Shown here one piece after another: positions 23,812-38,800 of a stretch of DNA of 64,000 nucleotides (its first letter is position 1; every line of letters starts with the position of its first letter). The translations under genes and the position numbers were made by a program. Source of the stretch: Pectinophora gossypiella (Eukaryota > Arthropoda > Insecta > Lepidoptera > Gelechiidae); assembly GCF_024362695.1 (NCBI RefSeq), contig NC_065424.1:2144786-2208785 (forward strand), read 5' to 3'. The notes beneath the pieces were generated by a model, which was given only the letters and a program-made list of their open reading frames with translations, searched no databases and had not been told where the DNA came from.

Positions 23812-26800
23812 GTAAGCAAAGGACGTGGGAAATATTAGTTTTACCTATTTATTCCGTCTACTGCTGAGTATCTCTCTCTCTTTCCTGCCAATCATTCCTG
23901 TCCTGTGAAAGTTGAAACAGTCGTTCTCACATGGAAAAAAATGTGACTAGCATTGAGGAGGGATCGTTATGTTGTAGAGCGGATGAATGATAATAGAATT
24001 ACGAAAGCGGTATATAAGGCTAAACTAGTTGGTAAAGCTGGCAGAGGAAGAAAAAGATACATTGACCAAATTGGGGTTGCCCTTAGAAAAGGTTGAGTAC
24101 AATTAATACTCTGATCGGGCGTGCGTGTATGAAACGATTGATGGATATGGAAGGAGCAAGTGAAATGGAATACCGTAGTCTCTGCTTATCCCTGTGGGAA
24201 ATAGGCGTGAGTTTATACATGTATGTATGTTGGGCATAGAGTAAAAAATAGGTAATATACTACCTATAGAAGCGGCACTCTTCGCCCCGCACCGACGCGA
24301 GCTTAGAACCAGCTTGATTTAGCCCCCGAGATGGGGGTGCTTTATTTAAGATGTAATGGTGCGCGCGCAGGCTTTCTGCTTCGCTGGCACGCACTAAGAT
24401 AACAAATGACTCAAAGCACCTAAATGTTACATTATGTACTGTACGCTCATCATAATAAATGCATCATAATAAATGCAATGCATTGATGTCACCTTACAAC
24501 CCACACGATAGAAGAAGATAAGAATCATCTTTCTAAATCAAAGGATCAGAGCAAGCGGTAGTACTTTCTACGTGGCTTAGGGTCTAGGTAATCCAAGCCA
24601 GCAAATCTGCCACTGGGTAAAAGTGGTCTTCTTACCCCTACCTCACCCTACTTTTGGCTCGGCCCGCCTCTACGGATCACGGGTCACTTTACCTCTGTGT
24701 TACCCATCGCATTGCAGGCTGAGAAATTACCATCGAACAGGCCAACGATACCTGCCACAGAGGGGGAAAGGCTCGCCTTCTACCGCGGCTACGTCACAGC
24801 TCCATCTAAGCTTCAAATCAACTACATGCAACATTATAACTTCAGCAGGTGAGGACACGGAAATAATTAGGTAGGTACTTAATTTATATTCTCCTGGTTG
24901 ATCGTTTGACCGGCGTACCGTGAATCGTATTTTAGAGGAGCCTTTTCTAGCTCTTTTTTAATAGTTCTTTGATTCATTTTCAGGTTCTACTGGCAGTACC
25001 TGATGAATGCGATACTTAGGAGCCTGCCATTCAACTACTTACATGTCTTTCTAGCGGCGTACAGTCCTGACGAACACCTCTTCTCTTCTAAGATGATTCC
25101 TCTTTGTATTGGTAAGTGTAAGTCATGGGTAAATGTGTATTGGCAGCAACTGTTTGCCACTTTATAATCTTCTTAACATAACATAACATAACAAATACTT
25201 TATTGCACAAACAGGAAAATACAAAATACAAAACAAAAGAGAGACAAACAAGAGAGAGATAGAATTAGTACAATAGGCGGCCTTATTGCTAAATAGAAAT
25301 CTCTTCCAGGCAGCATCTTTAAGCATAGGGGAAAAATAATACAAAGACAGATTACGAGTACATAAACTACATAATAATAATACACATATTATAATTGTTA
25401 TAATTTCTTTTTTCTTAAGTGTGATAATATATTTTGTCACGTTTTCTATGACGTCATAGGTAGCTTTTTCATACAAATTCCGTAGTAATTCGTGTTTTGA
25501 CGTTTAGTAAAAAGCAACCGATTTGACTAGTTAGAAACTATTTCAATCTTCTTATGGGGCATATCATGAGAAATTTGCCTTGCTACCAAAATAAAAGGGA
25601 TGATAATTAAATAGTACTTATATTATAAGGCTGATAGTGATAGTACATACCTACACTCATAACTCCTTTTGTTTAACTTCGTTGGCTATAGGATAGTTAT
25701 TATTTAGATTAGATTAGAGGCAGTTACAGAAAAGTTATTTTAAGTTTACTTTGCTATGCCGTAAAAAGAGTATCTCATTTGACTAGGTTGTCAAGTAGCC
25801 TATTATAGCTAATATTTTCCCACAGGCGTCAGCTGGCAAGTGGTCATATGCGGCATTCTACAACTAGTCTACACCGCAGATACATTGTCTCTGCTCTTGT
25901 TATATTCTGTATTTGGATTTTGGTATCGAAGTCCTTGGAATCGGTAAGTTGAAATCTAGCCCTCTATGGCTAGGTATGGTAAGATAGGGTTCAAACAATC
26001 GACGAAACGTTTCGAGAAAAGGTAGATAGTGCCCCTGACCTTGCGCTTCGCTTTGCTCGTCTTGGCGGGAGCACTGCCGTGGCCCCAGATAAATACTTGG
26101 TCGGAATCGGCGTCCGAAGCACGTAATATACGATCCCGACGACCCGATTACTTTAGCCATAGAGGCAGCCAATCAGCTCGCGGCACCAAACACTTCATCT
26201 CGATACCGACACCGCCGGCGTGATCGACGATTTCCCTCAATCAGCGCTTATCGCTATCGACCCACTACGGTCGATTAATTCTTTGAAGTATTCTTCCTCT
26301 CAGACGACGCCCTGACCCGAGGTTCGCGCCCAACTGGGCACCCTCAGGCCTGTTGTCTTAAACGTTGTACCGGGTGAGAGCCTTCAGCGCTCCCCGTTTG
26401 TCCGGCCAAGTAGTTAATGCCATCTGCGGCAAATCACAAATACAAACACAAACAGGAGATTTTCTTTTATAGAATTTAAAAAGAATATATAGTTCTCAAG
26501 AACTCGATAGATGGCGCTTAATCAACTAAGTATGTTACTGGACCATTGCCAAGATGCGAAGGATAGAAAAAAAAAATACTTTCATTTAATTTAAAAAATA
26601 AATATTAAACGATACAAAGACAACTTTCTTGTCTTATTTTCATTCTCTCGGGACATTCTGATAATATTCCGTTTTCTTTCTTCGTTATTTATTATTTTAT
26701 TTTATTTTCAAAACATAATCATTATGAAAAATACGTTTCGTTTTATGATTTCAAAAAGAAAATCACAAACGTTCCGTTCCTTGAAGTAACCTAAAAAGTT

Positions 26801-29800
26801 CAGCGCCATTTATCCAGCAGCTAAAAAATAAATAAAAGAAAATCCCTCATTCCTCATTTGAATTTTATTGCAGATGCAATTATCCTTACCTTCTTCTGAA
26901 GTCTTTTCCGTACACAATTCAGTGTTTGAAAACTGTTGAATTCATGGCCATTGCACGCAACTACACATATATTGGGATAAGACAAAACTATCCACAATAC
27001 GCAAACACCACCGAGCCAATGATAGAGTTCTTCGCAAACTTTTACGTTCTAAATGCGCCTGAGTTGGGGTTGAAAAGTCACTTCATCCAAATGGCTCCTT
27101 TAGTGTATTTTTTGTGAGTATGACCAGATTCAATACATATCTAGTAGATTAATAAACTCATGCATGCAATCCACAAGCCAAAAAGACAAAAAAAATGAGG
27201 CAGATAATGTAATTTTGCCTAATAAAGAGACTAAATGACGTATTATTTGTTGTTTGTTTAATGTGTGTATATTTTAATGTTGTAAATGTATATGCGTGTC
27301 GAAGGTTTTACCAAAATAAACTTTTTTATTGTAATTATTTTTATATGTGCCTCACCTGCCCCAAAAAGTATGAAGCTAGCCCAAAAGCGACATCTCTGGT
27401 TTATCATTTTTCTAAGAGTGAACTGTCATAGGATTTCCATACAAATTCCAAAGAAAACTTTCATTTTGACGTTTCGTTAGACGTGTATAAGAAAAGAAAA
27501 CCAGGTATGCTCAAAAGTGACAGCTAACATTTCAAGGTTAGCCCAGCTGATGTCAACCCGCCCTGTGTTGCCATTTCGTAAAAAATAAATAACCCACCTG
27601 TTTTTATATTGGTGCTAATTCCTGTAAATACCATCTAATTTTATTTTAGGTTATATCTGTCATTTTCTTATCCGCCGAAAAGGAAAGGGACGGGTAATCG
27701 ACAAGCATAAAATTTATGGAACACACGTCAATTTTAAGCACAAATCTAAAACAACCGTCTAAAAATTCGCCCGGGTTATTCATTTATTTACTCATTCTTC
27801 CTAAAATTAAGAGCTGTCAATCATCCGTCCCTTTCCTTTTCGGCGGATAAGAAAATGACAGGTATAACTTAAAGTAAAATTAAGAGATGTCTGCAGGAAT
27901 CGGGGCCATTTACTTTGCAAGGAAATTTCGAACTTTTAGTAAAAGTTTTTTGTAAGTACTTTTGATGGGTTTTCTCTTGGCCCCAGACTTGCCCTAAGAT
28001 GGAGCTCGCCCAGAAGGTGCTGTTCACTCTGGCTTTGAAAGCACCCGGGTTATATGCATTCGAAAATACAGAAGACGGCAGAGAATTCCACTTAGCAGTG
28101 CGCATAATGAAGGACGATGCAAAGCGCTTTGTGCGAATAGTTGGGATATCCACCAAATAGGGATGGAACCCGGCCGTACGTCTGGAAGTTCGAAGATAAA
28201 TGGGGGATGGTGGAATGAGCTCGTGTAGATCGCGGGCACACGTCCCGAAGTGCAGTCTGTAGAATACCGACATACTGGCGATTTATTTACATTTTTAGTT
28301 ACAGTTTTAATTATGTTTATATATGTGACAAGTACAGCCTCCGTGGTCTAGTGGTTAAAGCGTTAGGCTCACGATCTGGAGGTCCGGGTTCGATTCCCGA
28401 TGGGGACATTGTCGAAATCACTTTGTGAGACTGTCCTTTGTTTGATAAGGACTTTTCAGGCTTGAATCACCTGATTGTCCGAAAAAGTAAGATGATTCCG
28501 TGCTTCGGAGGGCACGTTAAGCCGTCGGTCCCGGCTATTAGCCGTAAAAACACCTCCACCAACCCGCAGTGGAGCAGCGTGGTGGAGTATGCTCCATACC
28601 CCCTCCGGTTGATTGAGGGGAGGCCTGTGCCCAGCAGTGGGACGTATATAGGCAGTTTATGTTATGTGACAAGTAATAGTAAATAATTAAATACATTAGT
28701 CAGTAATTCAGTTCATTTTCAATAATAAAATTTACGTCCTTGGAATGTTGGAGATACCAATTTAATGGTAACACTTACGTCATCAATGGGCTAGCAAGAT
28801 TGAGCATACCCGGGGCCTGTTTAATAAAACTTACAATTGTAAATTACAATGACAATTTGATGTACATTGCGGAGTTTGTGATCACAAATATTTTGCAGTT
28901 TCATATTAGCTACGTAATGAACACCAAATTGTCGTTGTAATTTACAATTGTAAGTTTTATTAAACAGGCCCCTGGTTTTCTTATACCATGGTTAAAAGTA
29001 TCTCATTTGACTAGGTTGTCAAGTGGCCTATTTAGATGATAATTTGCTTTTATATTAATTTCAGGAGAAATTGGGTAAAAACAAGCGTATTACGAGTGAA
29101 ACAGTATAGTTGGATAGCGTACTACGTATCGATTTGGTTATTTGCCGGAATGATGTACAAATCACTGTTCCGACGACTTCTGTGGAAGGTATTTTTTAAA
29201 AATTACGATTAAGAAAGCAACCAGTTGATTGTGGGGACCTATTTGCCCAGCGTGCTTTATAATGTCGCATTTATAGCGAAAACCACTTATGAAAAAAGGT
29301 TGGCTGTAAGAAATTGCTGTTTAGCAATAAGCCCGCCAATTGTACTCTTGTACTATCTGTAAATGTTATTTTCCTTGTGTGTTGTATAATACAGTTTTTT
29401 GTATTGTATTGAAAGAAACGCCTTTTCGAAAAATGCGATTTGGATTTCAAAAGGAAAATTTTGTTATCAAAACCTGTTATCTTAATATTAGATACGACAA
29501 GAAATTGAGGTTTTGCTGAAGAATAACTATTCAGAATGTCATTATTAAAAAGTACTTAATTATTTTTTTATATACCCACTACTCGCCAACTATGCCCTAA
29601 GTATACAGACTATTAGTGGCATCTTAACGAAAACTTTGAGGGATGATTCAGACCATGATTCTGAGTTGATATCAAGTGGAATTTTAGGCATAAAATATCG
29701 TCGGGATATTTACTTAAAAACTTTGATGGTAGTACATAATATAGAGTTGATATTACCGTTTACCGCCGTACCTGACTGTTTAAAGTACATACTTAATTAA

Positions 29801-32800
29801 AAATTCATTATGTTTTCGTTTTCCCAGCTCTTTGTATGTCTAATTAGCTGAATGCGTTACATCATTTCAGGTTTTAAAATACGCTCAACTGTTTAATAAT
29901 TTGGTTTATATTTTTTGTGGCGTTATTGTCACGGCGACCTTTCTGGAAACACACAATGTAAAACAATATAGCAACTACAGGACAGACATTATGCAGTACA
30001 CTTTGGTAAGTTGCAAAGAAACCTATTTGGCATTGCGTACATAATATAGATACCTATTTTGTAGTAATCAGAAATCAGAATCATTTATTCAACGTAATTA
30101 TCATGGATAAACTTATTAAAGGTCAATGTAACATTTTTGAATTTACGTCATTTCGCAAGGTGTTATGGCTGAGGTGAAGAAATGACAAGAAACTGCAATA
30201 GCAACACATCTATTAAATCAATGAGTACCATTACAAGTTATTTAAAAATAACTAGAGGAACACATTCAATACCAGACATTTTTATCATTTAGGTAGTCAT
30301 TAATCTTGTAATAAGCTTTTTTACATAAAGTAAGCTTCACATGAGCTTTAAATTTGTTTTCTGACAAATTTCAAATATTATCTGGTATTTTATTGTAAAA
30401 ACGTATAGGTACATAACCCCAAAAAATATGAATTTAATTTACTTAATATATTTTGTAATACTTAATACTTAATATATACATACATACATACATACATAAA
30501 CTCACGCCCGTAATCCCCAATGGGGTGGGCAGAGCCACAAGTAATCAAAGACAACTTGCAGCCACTGTTGATACGAAGTCCAAAGATGGATATGATGAAC
30601 CTTATGGTGATACGGGATCAGCCTATCGCCCATAACATTAGTCCATCATATTAGAGGACACAATCCCTCTGTCGGTTTTTACGACATGCCCGGGAAGAGA
30701 AGCAGCTGAACGTGTTCTATACACGAACGTGAACGTGTACTTAATATATTTTATAATAAAATTGTGAATTGTAAAATGTTAATAAATTTTGTGAATTTTG
30801 TTGATATTATTTACTTAATCTAGGATTTTGAATAGCAATTTTGAATAGCAAGTAACAATAACAGCCTTCTGTTAGATTTCCTGTACTACATACATACATA
30901 AACTCGGGCTTATCTCCCACCGGGGTAAGCAGAGACTATGGATGGCCATTTGCTTCAATCCTGACACACTTCTCTTGCTTCCTCCACATTCATCAATCGT
31001 TGCGTACTCGCACGCCGGTTCAGAGTAGATTGTGCTGAACCTTTTGTTATGACATTTCCAATTTGGTCAATGTACGTCCTTTTAAGTCACTTCTTCTGCA
31101 CTTATTGTGAGTTTATAACATTTTCAGGACTTAGACTACGATATGTTAGCAGAGACCATCAGTGGACCTCCAGTAGTCCAATTATTAACAGCTAGAAGCA
31201 TTGATCGACAGGTTCCGGTCTTTTTATATCTTTTAATTTTATTTGTTTATACTTTCTTATGTAATTTTTTTTATGTGCAATAAAGCACAGAGCAATAAAG
31301 CACAACGGCCTCCGTGATCCAGTGGTTGAGATCCGGATCCCGAGGTCCCGGGTTCGAATCCCGGTGGGGACATATCACAAAAATCACTTTGTGATCCCTA
31401 GTTTGGTCAGGGCATTACAGGCTGATCACCTGATTGTCCGAAAGTAAGACGATCCGTGCTTCGGAAGGCACGTTAAGCCGTTGGTCCCGGTTACTACTTA
31501 CTGATGTAAGTACGTAGTCGTTACATGAGTCATGTCAGGGGCCAATGTCCTGACCAAACTAGGGATCACAAAGTGATTTTTGTGATATGTCCCCGCCGGG
31601 ATTCGAACCCGGAGCATCCGGATCGTGAGCCCAACGCTCAACCACTGGACCACGGAGGCGCTTACGATAAATTAATGACTCATTGGTGCAAGTCCGCTAC
31701 CGAGGTTCAGACCGGCGGAACCTTGCATTAAGTGAAATAAAAAAAAAGTATTTCTCTCGTTATAGATAGACCCAGGACGCGACAGCGCCTTAATCGGGAT
31801 CTCCAACGCATTGTTTTACTTGTTTAGATCATTCGTCAACCACAGGATCAAATATTACATCGAAGCCACTTCCCCTGTGCCAATACGCATGTGTTGGTTC
31901 AGTAAGTATTCCTTAAGTACTTCTTCTTATCGTGTGGTTTGTGAGGTGGATTACCAACCTCAGGGTTACTATTAAGCCGCCAAAGGCCCCTGACATGGCT
32001 CATGTAACGCCTACTTACTTACATCAGTAAACAGTAACCGGGACCAACGGCTTAACGTGCCGAAGCACGGATCATCTTACTTTCGGACAATTTGGTGATC
32101 AGCCAGTAATGTCCTAGCCAAACTAGGGACCACAAAGTAATTTTTGTGATATGTTTCCACCGGGAATCGAACCCGGGACCTCCGGATCATGAGCCCAACC
32201 TTCAACCATTGGACCACGGAGGCTGTTGTGCTTTATTGCACTTCCTTTCAACCAAGTGGTTCGTAAGTACGAAGTCCGAAGACGGACGTGCACCGTGGGA
32301 CACATTAAACAGCCTCTAAATATACTTCCTACTGTTGGGCACAGGCCTCCTCTTAATCAACGGGAGGTGTGGAGCATCCTAAGAAAAAAATGAAAAGAAA
32401 GAAAGAAAGGAGCTAATAATATTGCTGTAGGGTTTTATTTAGGGCTAATAGTCAGGACCAATGGCTTATCGTGTCTTTCAAAGGACGGAATTATCTTGCT
32501 TTCTTAGACAATCAGGTGATTCAGCCGGTGCTAGCCGTGATAGCCCAGTTGTTAGAACGCTTGCCTCTCACTTTGAGGTCGCAGGTTCTAATTCAGCACA
32601 GGCCTAAAAATATCGAATTTGTTGATGAAATGAAAAGATCGAATTTGTTTTCGAATTCATGTTTGGATCATAAATGATCTGAATGACGAATAAGACCGAA
32701 CTAAGATCGGTTGATATCGATAATGCCCCACCGGGATTCGAACCCGGGAGCAATTGTATTGTATTTGTATTACAGACCCGCTGCCAATTTTTACTTTCTG

Positions 32801-35800
32801 GAATATATTCTTCGATGAAATATTTATGGGTGGAATACTGCTTCGCATTTTCTACGTGGCAACTTTCTTGGTGGATTTTTTAATATTCGTGAGTACCAAT
32901 TTTACGTTTTATAATGTCGCCTTATAGTAAAAGCTACAAACCGCGAGCTTACTGACTTAGCTTGCTTTTATTTATTTTGTTCAAAACACTTTTACAAATT
33001 ATTTTTTTACACAGTATAAGACGCTTATCTAAAAGCTTGAATAAGGCTTATGCGAGAAGCGAATGAAAATTGCTAACTTGACCTAGCTAGCTTACTGACG
33101 CGACATACGAACTCGTGTAATAAGGATAAAAACTAGAAGCTCAAATGTAGGTGGCAGCACTGCTGAGGGTCCCTAAATTTTGACAGTTCACACTGTCCAG
33201 CTGAAATTAGTGGACCAACGAGGAGTGTATCCCGCTTGAAGGATGAGTTACGAAAACGAAAAACAGCCATTAGTTGGAAAAAAGCAGTTTTGATTGAAAA
33301 TAAGTTTTTCTAAGTCTTCTTCTTTCTGATCTTTAGGTAGTAAAATATAACACTACTATTTTGTAGTTATACGGGGCGCAAAGTGTTATAGTTTTAAAAT
33401 ATAACCAAAACAATATAATATGTTTATTTACTTAAATAACATACATAAATTAAACAGCCTATACACGTCCCACTGCTGGGCACAGGCCTCCCCTCAATCA
33501 ACCGGAGGGGGTATAGAATATAGTCCACCACGCTGCTCCAATGCGGGTTGGTGGAGAATATGCTTATTTACTTACTCAAAATTAGTATAGGGGATGGGGT
33601 CGTGTACTAGCTTCAATTATGAAATTCTGATTACTAAATAGAGATCTAGAACTAACGAAAAACTTCTTTTTTTTTTAATATTATTTATGAATTTTAGTCA
33701 AGAAAAACGTAATAATAAGTCCAATATTTATTACTGTGCTATTTCATACAAATTCCATAATAATTTTGTGTTTGGTGTTAAGTAAAAAGTAACTGATTTG
33801 ACTAGTTGGAAACCAGCCTATTGTCAACATTTAAGTACACGATACGACACGAGAGATAGGTAGTTTTTATCCTCATTCAGTGCTGAGAGCCTCCGACCTC
33901 CGTGGTCGAGTGGCTGAGCGTTAGGATCACGATCCTGAGGCCCCGGGTTCGAATCCTGGAGGGGACATATCACAAAAATCACATTGTGAAACCTAGTTTG
34001 GTTAGGACATTACAGGCTGATCACCTGATTGTCTGAAAGTAAGATGATCCGTGATTCGGAAGGCACGTTAAGTCGTTGGTTGGTATTCAACGTGACACAT
34101 TAAGAAAAAGTGGTGAGTATTTCTATTATTAGCGAGCGAAATCAAAGATGACCAACTCAGTATTAACGTATAATAAAGAGTAAAAGATAAAAACCTTACT
34201 TTACACCCCCGTTGCTATGCGTCATACAATCAACAATACCTAGGCAACGGGGGTTGCCAGATCTGACGCCAACATCTATGATGTGTGATTCCTTTCAGAT
34301 TATTACTTACCAAATCGTCGTTGAAGTGATAGTGTGTGAGTGGAAATGGGCAAAGAGGTGGGTTGCCACAATATTGTTGACTCTTATTGGAATTGCTTTG
34401 AATTCAACTCTAGATCTAGAGGTGAGCTTTATAAAGCTATTATTCTACTTGTGGAACATAATTTGAAAATAAAAAAAAACAACTTATAGCACGTTAAGCT
34501 GGGTATTGTTCCGACCATTATATTGTAAACGTCAATTTCAAGGATTCACGTACTTTATACATAAGAAGTAAACTATTTTAAACGGGTCGATATGTATTGT
34601 GATCAATATAGTATATTGATTATATTATAATAACGTCCTTCGTGGTCCAGTGGTTCAGCTTTGGGCTCACGATCCGGAGGTCCTGGGTTCGAATCCCTGT
34701 GGGGACATATCACAAAAACCACTTTGTGATCTCTAGTTTGTTTAGAGCATTACAGGCTGGTCACCTGATTGTCCGAAAGTAAGACGATCCGTGCTTCGGA
34801 AGGCACGTTAAGTCGTTGGTCCCGGTTACTACTTACTGATGAAAGAGCGTAGTCGTTACATGAGTTATGTTGGGGGCCTTTGGCGGCTCAATAGTAACCC
34901 TGACACACGTTACACCACACCACACGATAGAAAAAGCGATCAATATAAAATAATTACATAGGTACCTTATTAACTTGATTATCCCGACGTTTTGGCCGTT
35001 ATGAGGTGGATTACCAACCTCATCAACCCTGATACTAGGGTTATTATTGTGGTTTTTACATAATAAATTGGTTTTAGAAAAAAATAACTTGATATCAACC
35101 CAGAATCATGGTCTAAATTATCCCTCAAAGTTTTCGTTACGATGTCACTAACACCGTTTATACAGTTTTTAATTTTTCTTTTATGTAATTGGAAGATTGT
35201 ATTCCACCAGTGATTCCGACCTCAGCTACTGCGGTCGGATTTCCATCCCCTTTTCATCCCCTTGGGGGAGGGGGGGCTGACATCTATGATAAAAAGAGAG
35301 AGAGAGAGAGAAAATCTTTATTCAACAAATTGTAACACATTACATACAAAGTGTTACAAACAGAGTAAAAAAAACGAAATATCAAAACTAGTTCTTCTTC
35401 CTATGTTCTTCTCTGGGTCTCAAACATTTCTGTACCAATATTAATCTGAACCATATCACAGTCGTTCAAGCATGAATAGGTAATATACAGACAGACTGAC
35501 TTCCTCATTTAAGGAAATATATTTATTATGGATAGATACTAACTGGTGTATTTGAGCAGAGGAAACGTTTCCTGTACTTGATGACGACGGCCATCAGCAG
35601 CTTGACGGAGGCGATGGTGGTGTGCTGGATGTACCCGCTGGGGAGGCTGTATGATGACATGGCGTTCCACTTCGGAACCATGCCACTCAAGATACGCAAG
35701 TGGAGCCTCTGGTTGATGCCTATCTACTGCGTGGTAACACATTTATCTACTACCTGTAGTCCTATTCTGTAACTGTTAACATGTCAGTTGGGCAACTGAT

Positions 35801-38800
35801 TGGTCAAAATATTATTATATTATAATATATATATATATATATCAGAATCATGGTCTGAATCATCCCCCTCAGTATTTGTTACCTCAGTATAGTGACATCG
35901 TAACGAAAACTTTGAGGGATGATTCAGGCCATAATTCTGAGTTGATATGAAGTGGAATTTTCCGTCGCAAAAGTATGGAACGGAAAATACTTTAAATAAG
36001 CTCTAAAATTTTCATGACTTCTCCGACAGGAAATTTCACTTGATATCGACTCAGAATCATGGTCTGAATCATCCCCTTCAGTATTCGTTACAGTGTCACT
36101 AACACCCATACCTACTTGTATGGCTACTGTATGTACTTGTATGGGGTGTAAGTGACATCGTAACGAATACTGAGAGGGATGATTCAGCTGATTATTCTGA
36201 GTTAATATCAAGTGGAATTTTCCATCGCAAAAGTATAGAATTGAAAATAATTAAGAAAAACTAAAAAATTAACATGAATTTTGCGACGGAAAATTCCACT
36301 TGATAATAACTCAGAATCATGGTCTGAATCATCCCTCTGAGTATTCGTTACGATGTCACTAACACCCTGTATATAAATTAATAACAGCCTCTGCTTTCTA
36401 GTAGTAAGAGCGTTGGGCTCACGATCTGGAGGGTTCAGGTTCATTTCCCGATGGGGATATTGTCTAAAATAATTACTAAGGCATGAGTTGTTATAATACC
36501 AGCGTCGTGGTTCACGCCGCGACTTGTGCTGAGTGAGGCCCTTTTATCTCAGGACGTCCACCACCACCTTATGATCATTTCGACAAATATCCGTCTTGCT
36601 TTTTTGTAATTGTTTAGTGGAAATTGGATATGATGTTATTGTCTTTTTTTTTTGTGTGTGGCGCCCTTTTATAATAAACTATTTCTTTTCTATTCTTTAT
36701 TAAAGTGAAATAAATTGTTTCTTTTTCAGTATAAAACGTATCTATTTTTTATAACTTTTCAATCCATACAAAAGGCACGCGAAAATAATAAAAGGAACTT
36801 AAACGGTTTAAAAGGTGTGAGTGAAATGAAAATGACAGCTGGCTTGGATTTCTCCCAGGCACATTGGATGTGGGTGCCCGCTTTAGCACCACTGTTTTTC
36901 GGAATTTTCTATGCCATGCTCAAATATATGGTTATACAAAAACAGGTAAGAAGCCCTCGCGACCCGTGCAGCCACTGGCTTCACCCACCGGTGGGTGTGT
37001 GGGTAATTCCTGTTTACCCGTGTACCCACTGCGTCAATAAATATCGATTCTTTTAATCGATTATATTAAAATGAAAAATAATATATGTACGATAAGCCAA
37101 AGCACCTGTGACCTTGACGCATCTAGCCTGACGAACAAGTAGGTATACGGTCATGAGTACTAATATGTATACACTTTGAAACCATGTCACATTAACTTTT
37201 ATGACAAATAAATCCTTAAGTCTCATTAAATGTCAAATATGATAGTGCGACAAGGTTCTAAAGTGGATACATAATATTGCTCATGACTGTACTTAATAAG
37301 CCCTTAGCTTAGCCGCTGGTGGGGAGCGCCGAGTTGCCGTTCTGTACGTAGTATTATTCCTTATTCTATGGTAGGTACTGTCTTCGCCGTCTGACTTTAG
37401 GAAAGGCGGCCATGTTTTTTGGCTGCGGTATCAGCAATAGGCTACTTGACAACCTAATCAAATGAGATACTTTTTACGAAACGTCAAAACGAAAGTTTTC
37501 TTTGAAGTTTGTATGGAAATACTGTCCTGTGACGTCATCGATAAATGCCGTCAAATGTCGTACTCATTGTTACTTAATTGATAAATAAAATTCGAAAATA
37601 ATTGAAAAAGTAACATGTGATTGATTTTTGATCATCTTACGCTGACTTCTATTTCTAGATTAGCGTTTTATAATTTATCTTTGACCCAGAAAAATACCCA
37701 ATTGACGAGGTGTAGGGGCTGAAGATTTAATCATTGAAAAAAAAACTCTTTTATTTTTAGAATTGGCGAGTGCTCTTCAAGCCGAGGCCGGACTGGGGTC
37801 CGCGTGAACATGTCACCAGACAACTGCGGAAGCAATTTGACTCCAGAGATGTAACTATATAGTTTTATATATATGTCATCAGATTAAGTATTTTACCAAA
37901 AGAAGGATAATATAATTACGAAACCAGTATATAAAGCGAAGGTTAGTGGTAGGGCTGGCAGAGGAAGACCTAAAAAGACGTACATTGACTAAATTGGAGA
38001 TGTCCATAGAAAAGGTTCAGTACGATCTCCTCTGAACCGGCGTGCGTGTATGAAACGACTGATGAATGTGGAGGAAGCAAGAGAAGTGTGGTCGCAAATG
38101 GAATTCCATAGTCTCTGCTTACCTCGATGAGAAATAGACGTGATTTTATGTATGTATGTATGTATATATGCATGCAAGATGAACTAAGTGCCCACATCTA
38201 ATAGAGCTTTCTGTTAGACCAACGTATGTGGTGAGCCGTTTCGCCGTCTGTATTAGTCGAGCCAACTGTGTTAGTGAAAACTGCAGTTAAGATAAATTTA
38301 ACTCATTGGTGCGAGTCCAGTACCGGGGTTCGAACTGGTGCTCCTCTCCTTCGCAATAAGTGAATTGAATTAAAAAAATAAATAGTATTAATGGTATTTA
38401 TTAGATAGATGTTAAGAATTGAAAATAATTTTAAAAAACTAAAAAAAATACATGATTTTTGCGACGGAAATATCTACTTGATATCAACTCAGAATCATGG
38501 TCTGAATCATCCCTCAAAGTTTTCGTTACGATGTCACTAACACCCTGTATAGATAGATAAAATACTTTATTGACCACAATGGACACAAAATACAGAGATA
38601 AGGACAACATACAGAAAAGCACAACAGGCGGCCTTATTGCTCATGCAGCAATTTCTTCCAGGCAACCTTTGGGTACAGGAAAATTTTGTACAAGTATAAT
38701 AATAGCAGGTTAGTGCATTCTAACAAAATAAATAATTAAAAGAACTACAAAGAATTATAGAATTAAAATAAGTAACTAGTGTTATTTTTAAAGTTTTTTT

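Noticed and set aside
28334..28410. Possible tRNA gene
   Set aside because: Box A and box B are present, but the copy continues into a repeated SINE body and the same head recurs many times; no clean cloverleaf with acceptor stem was found.
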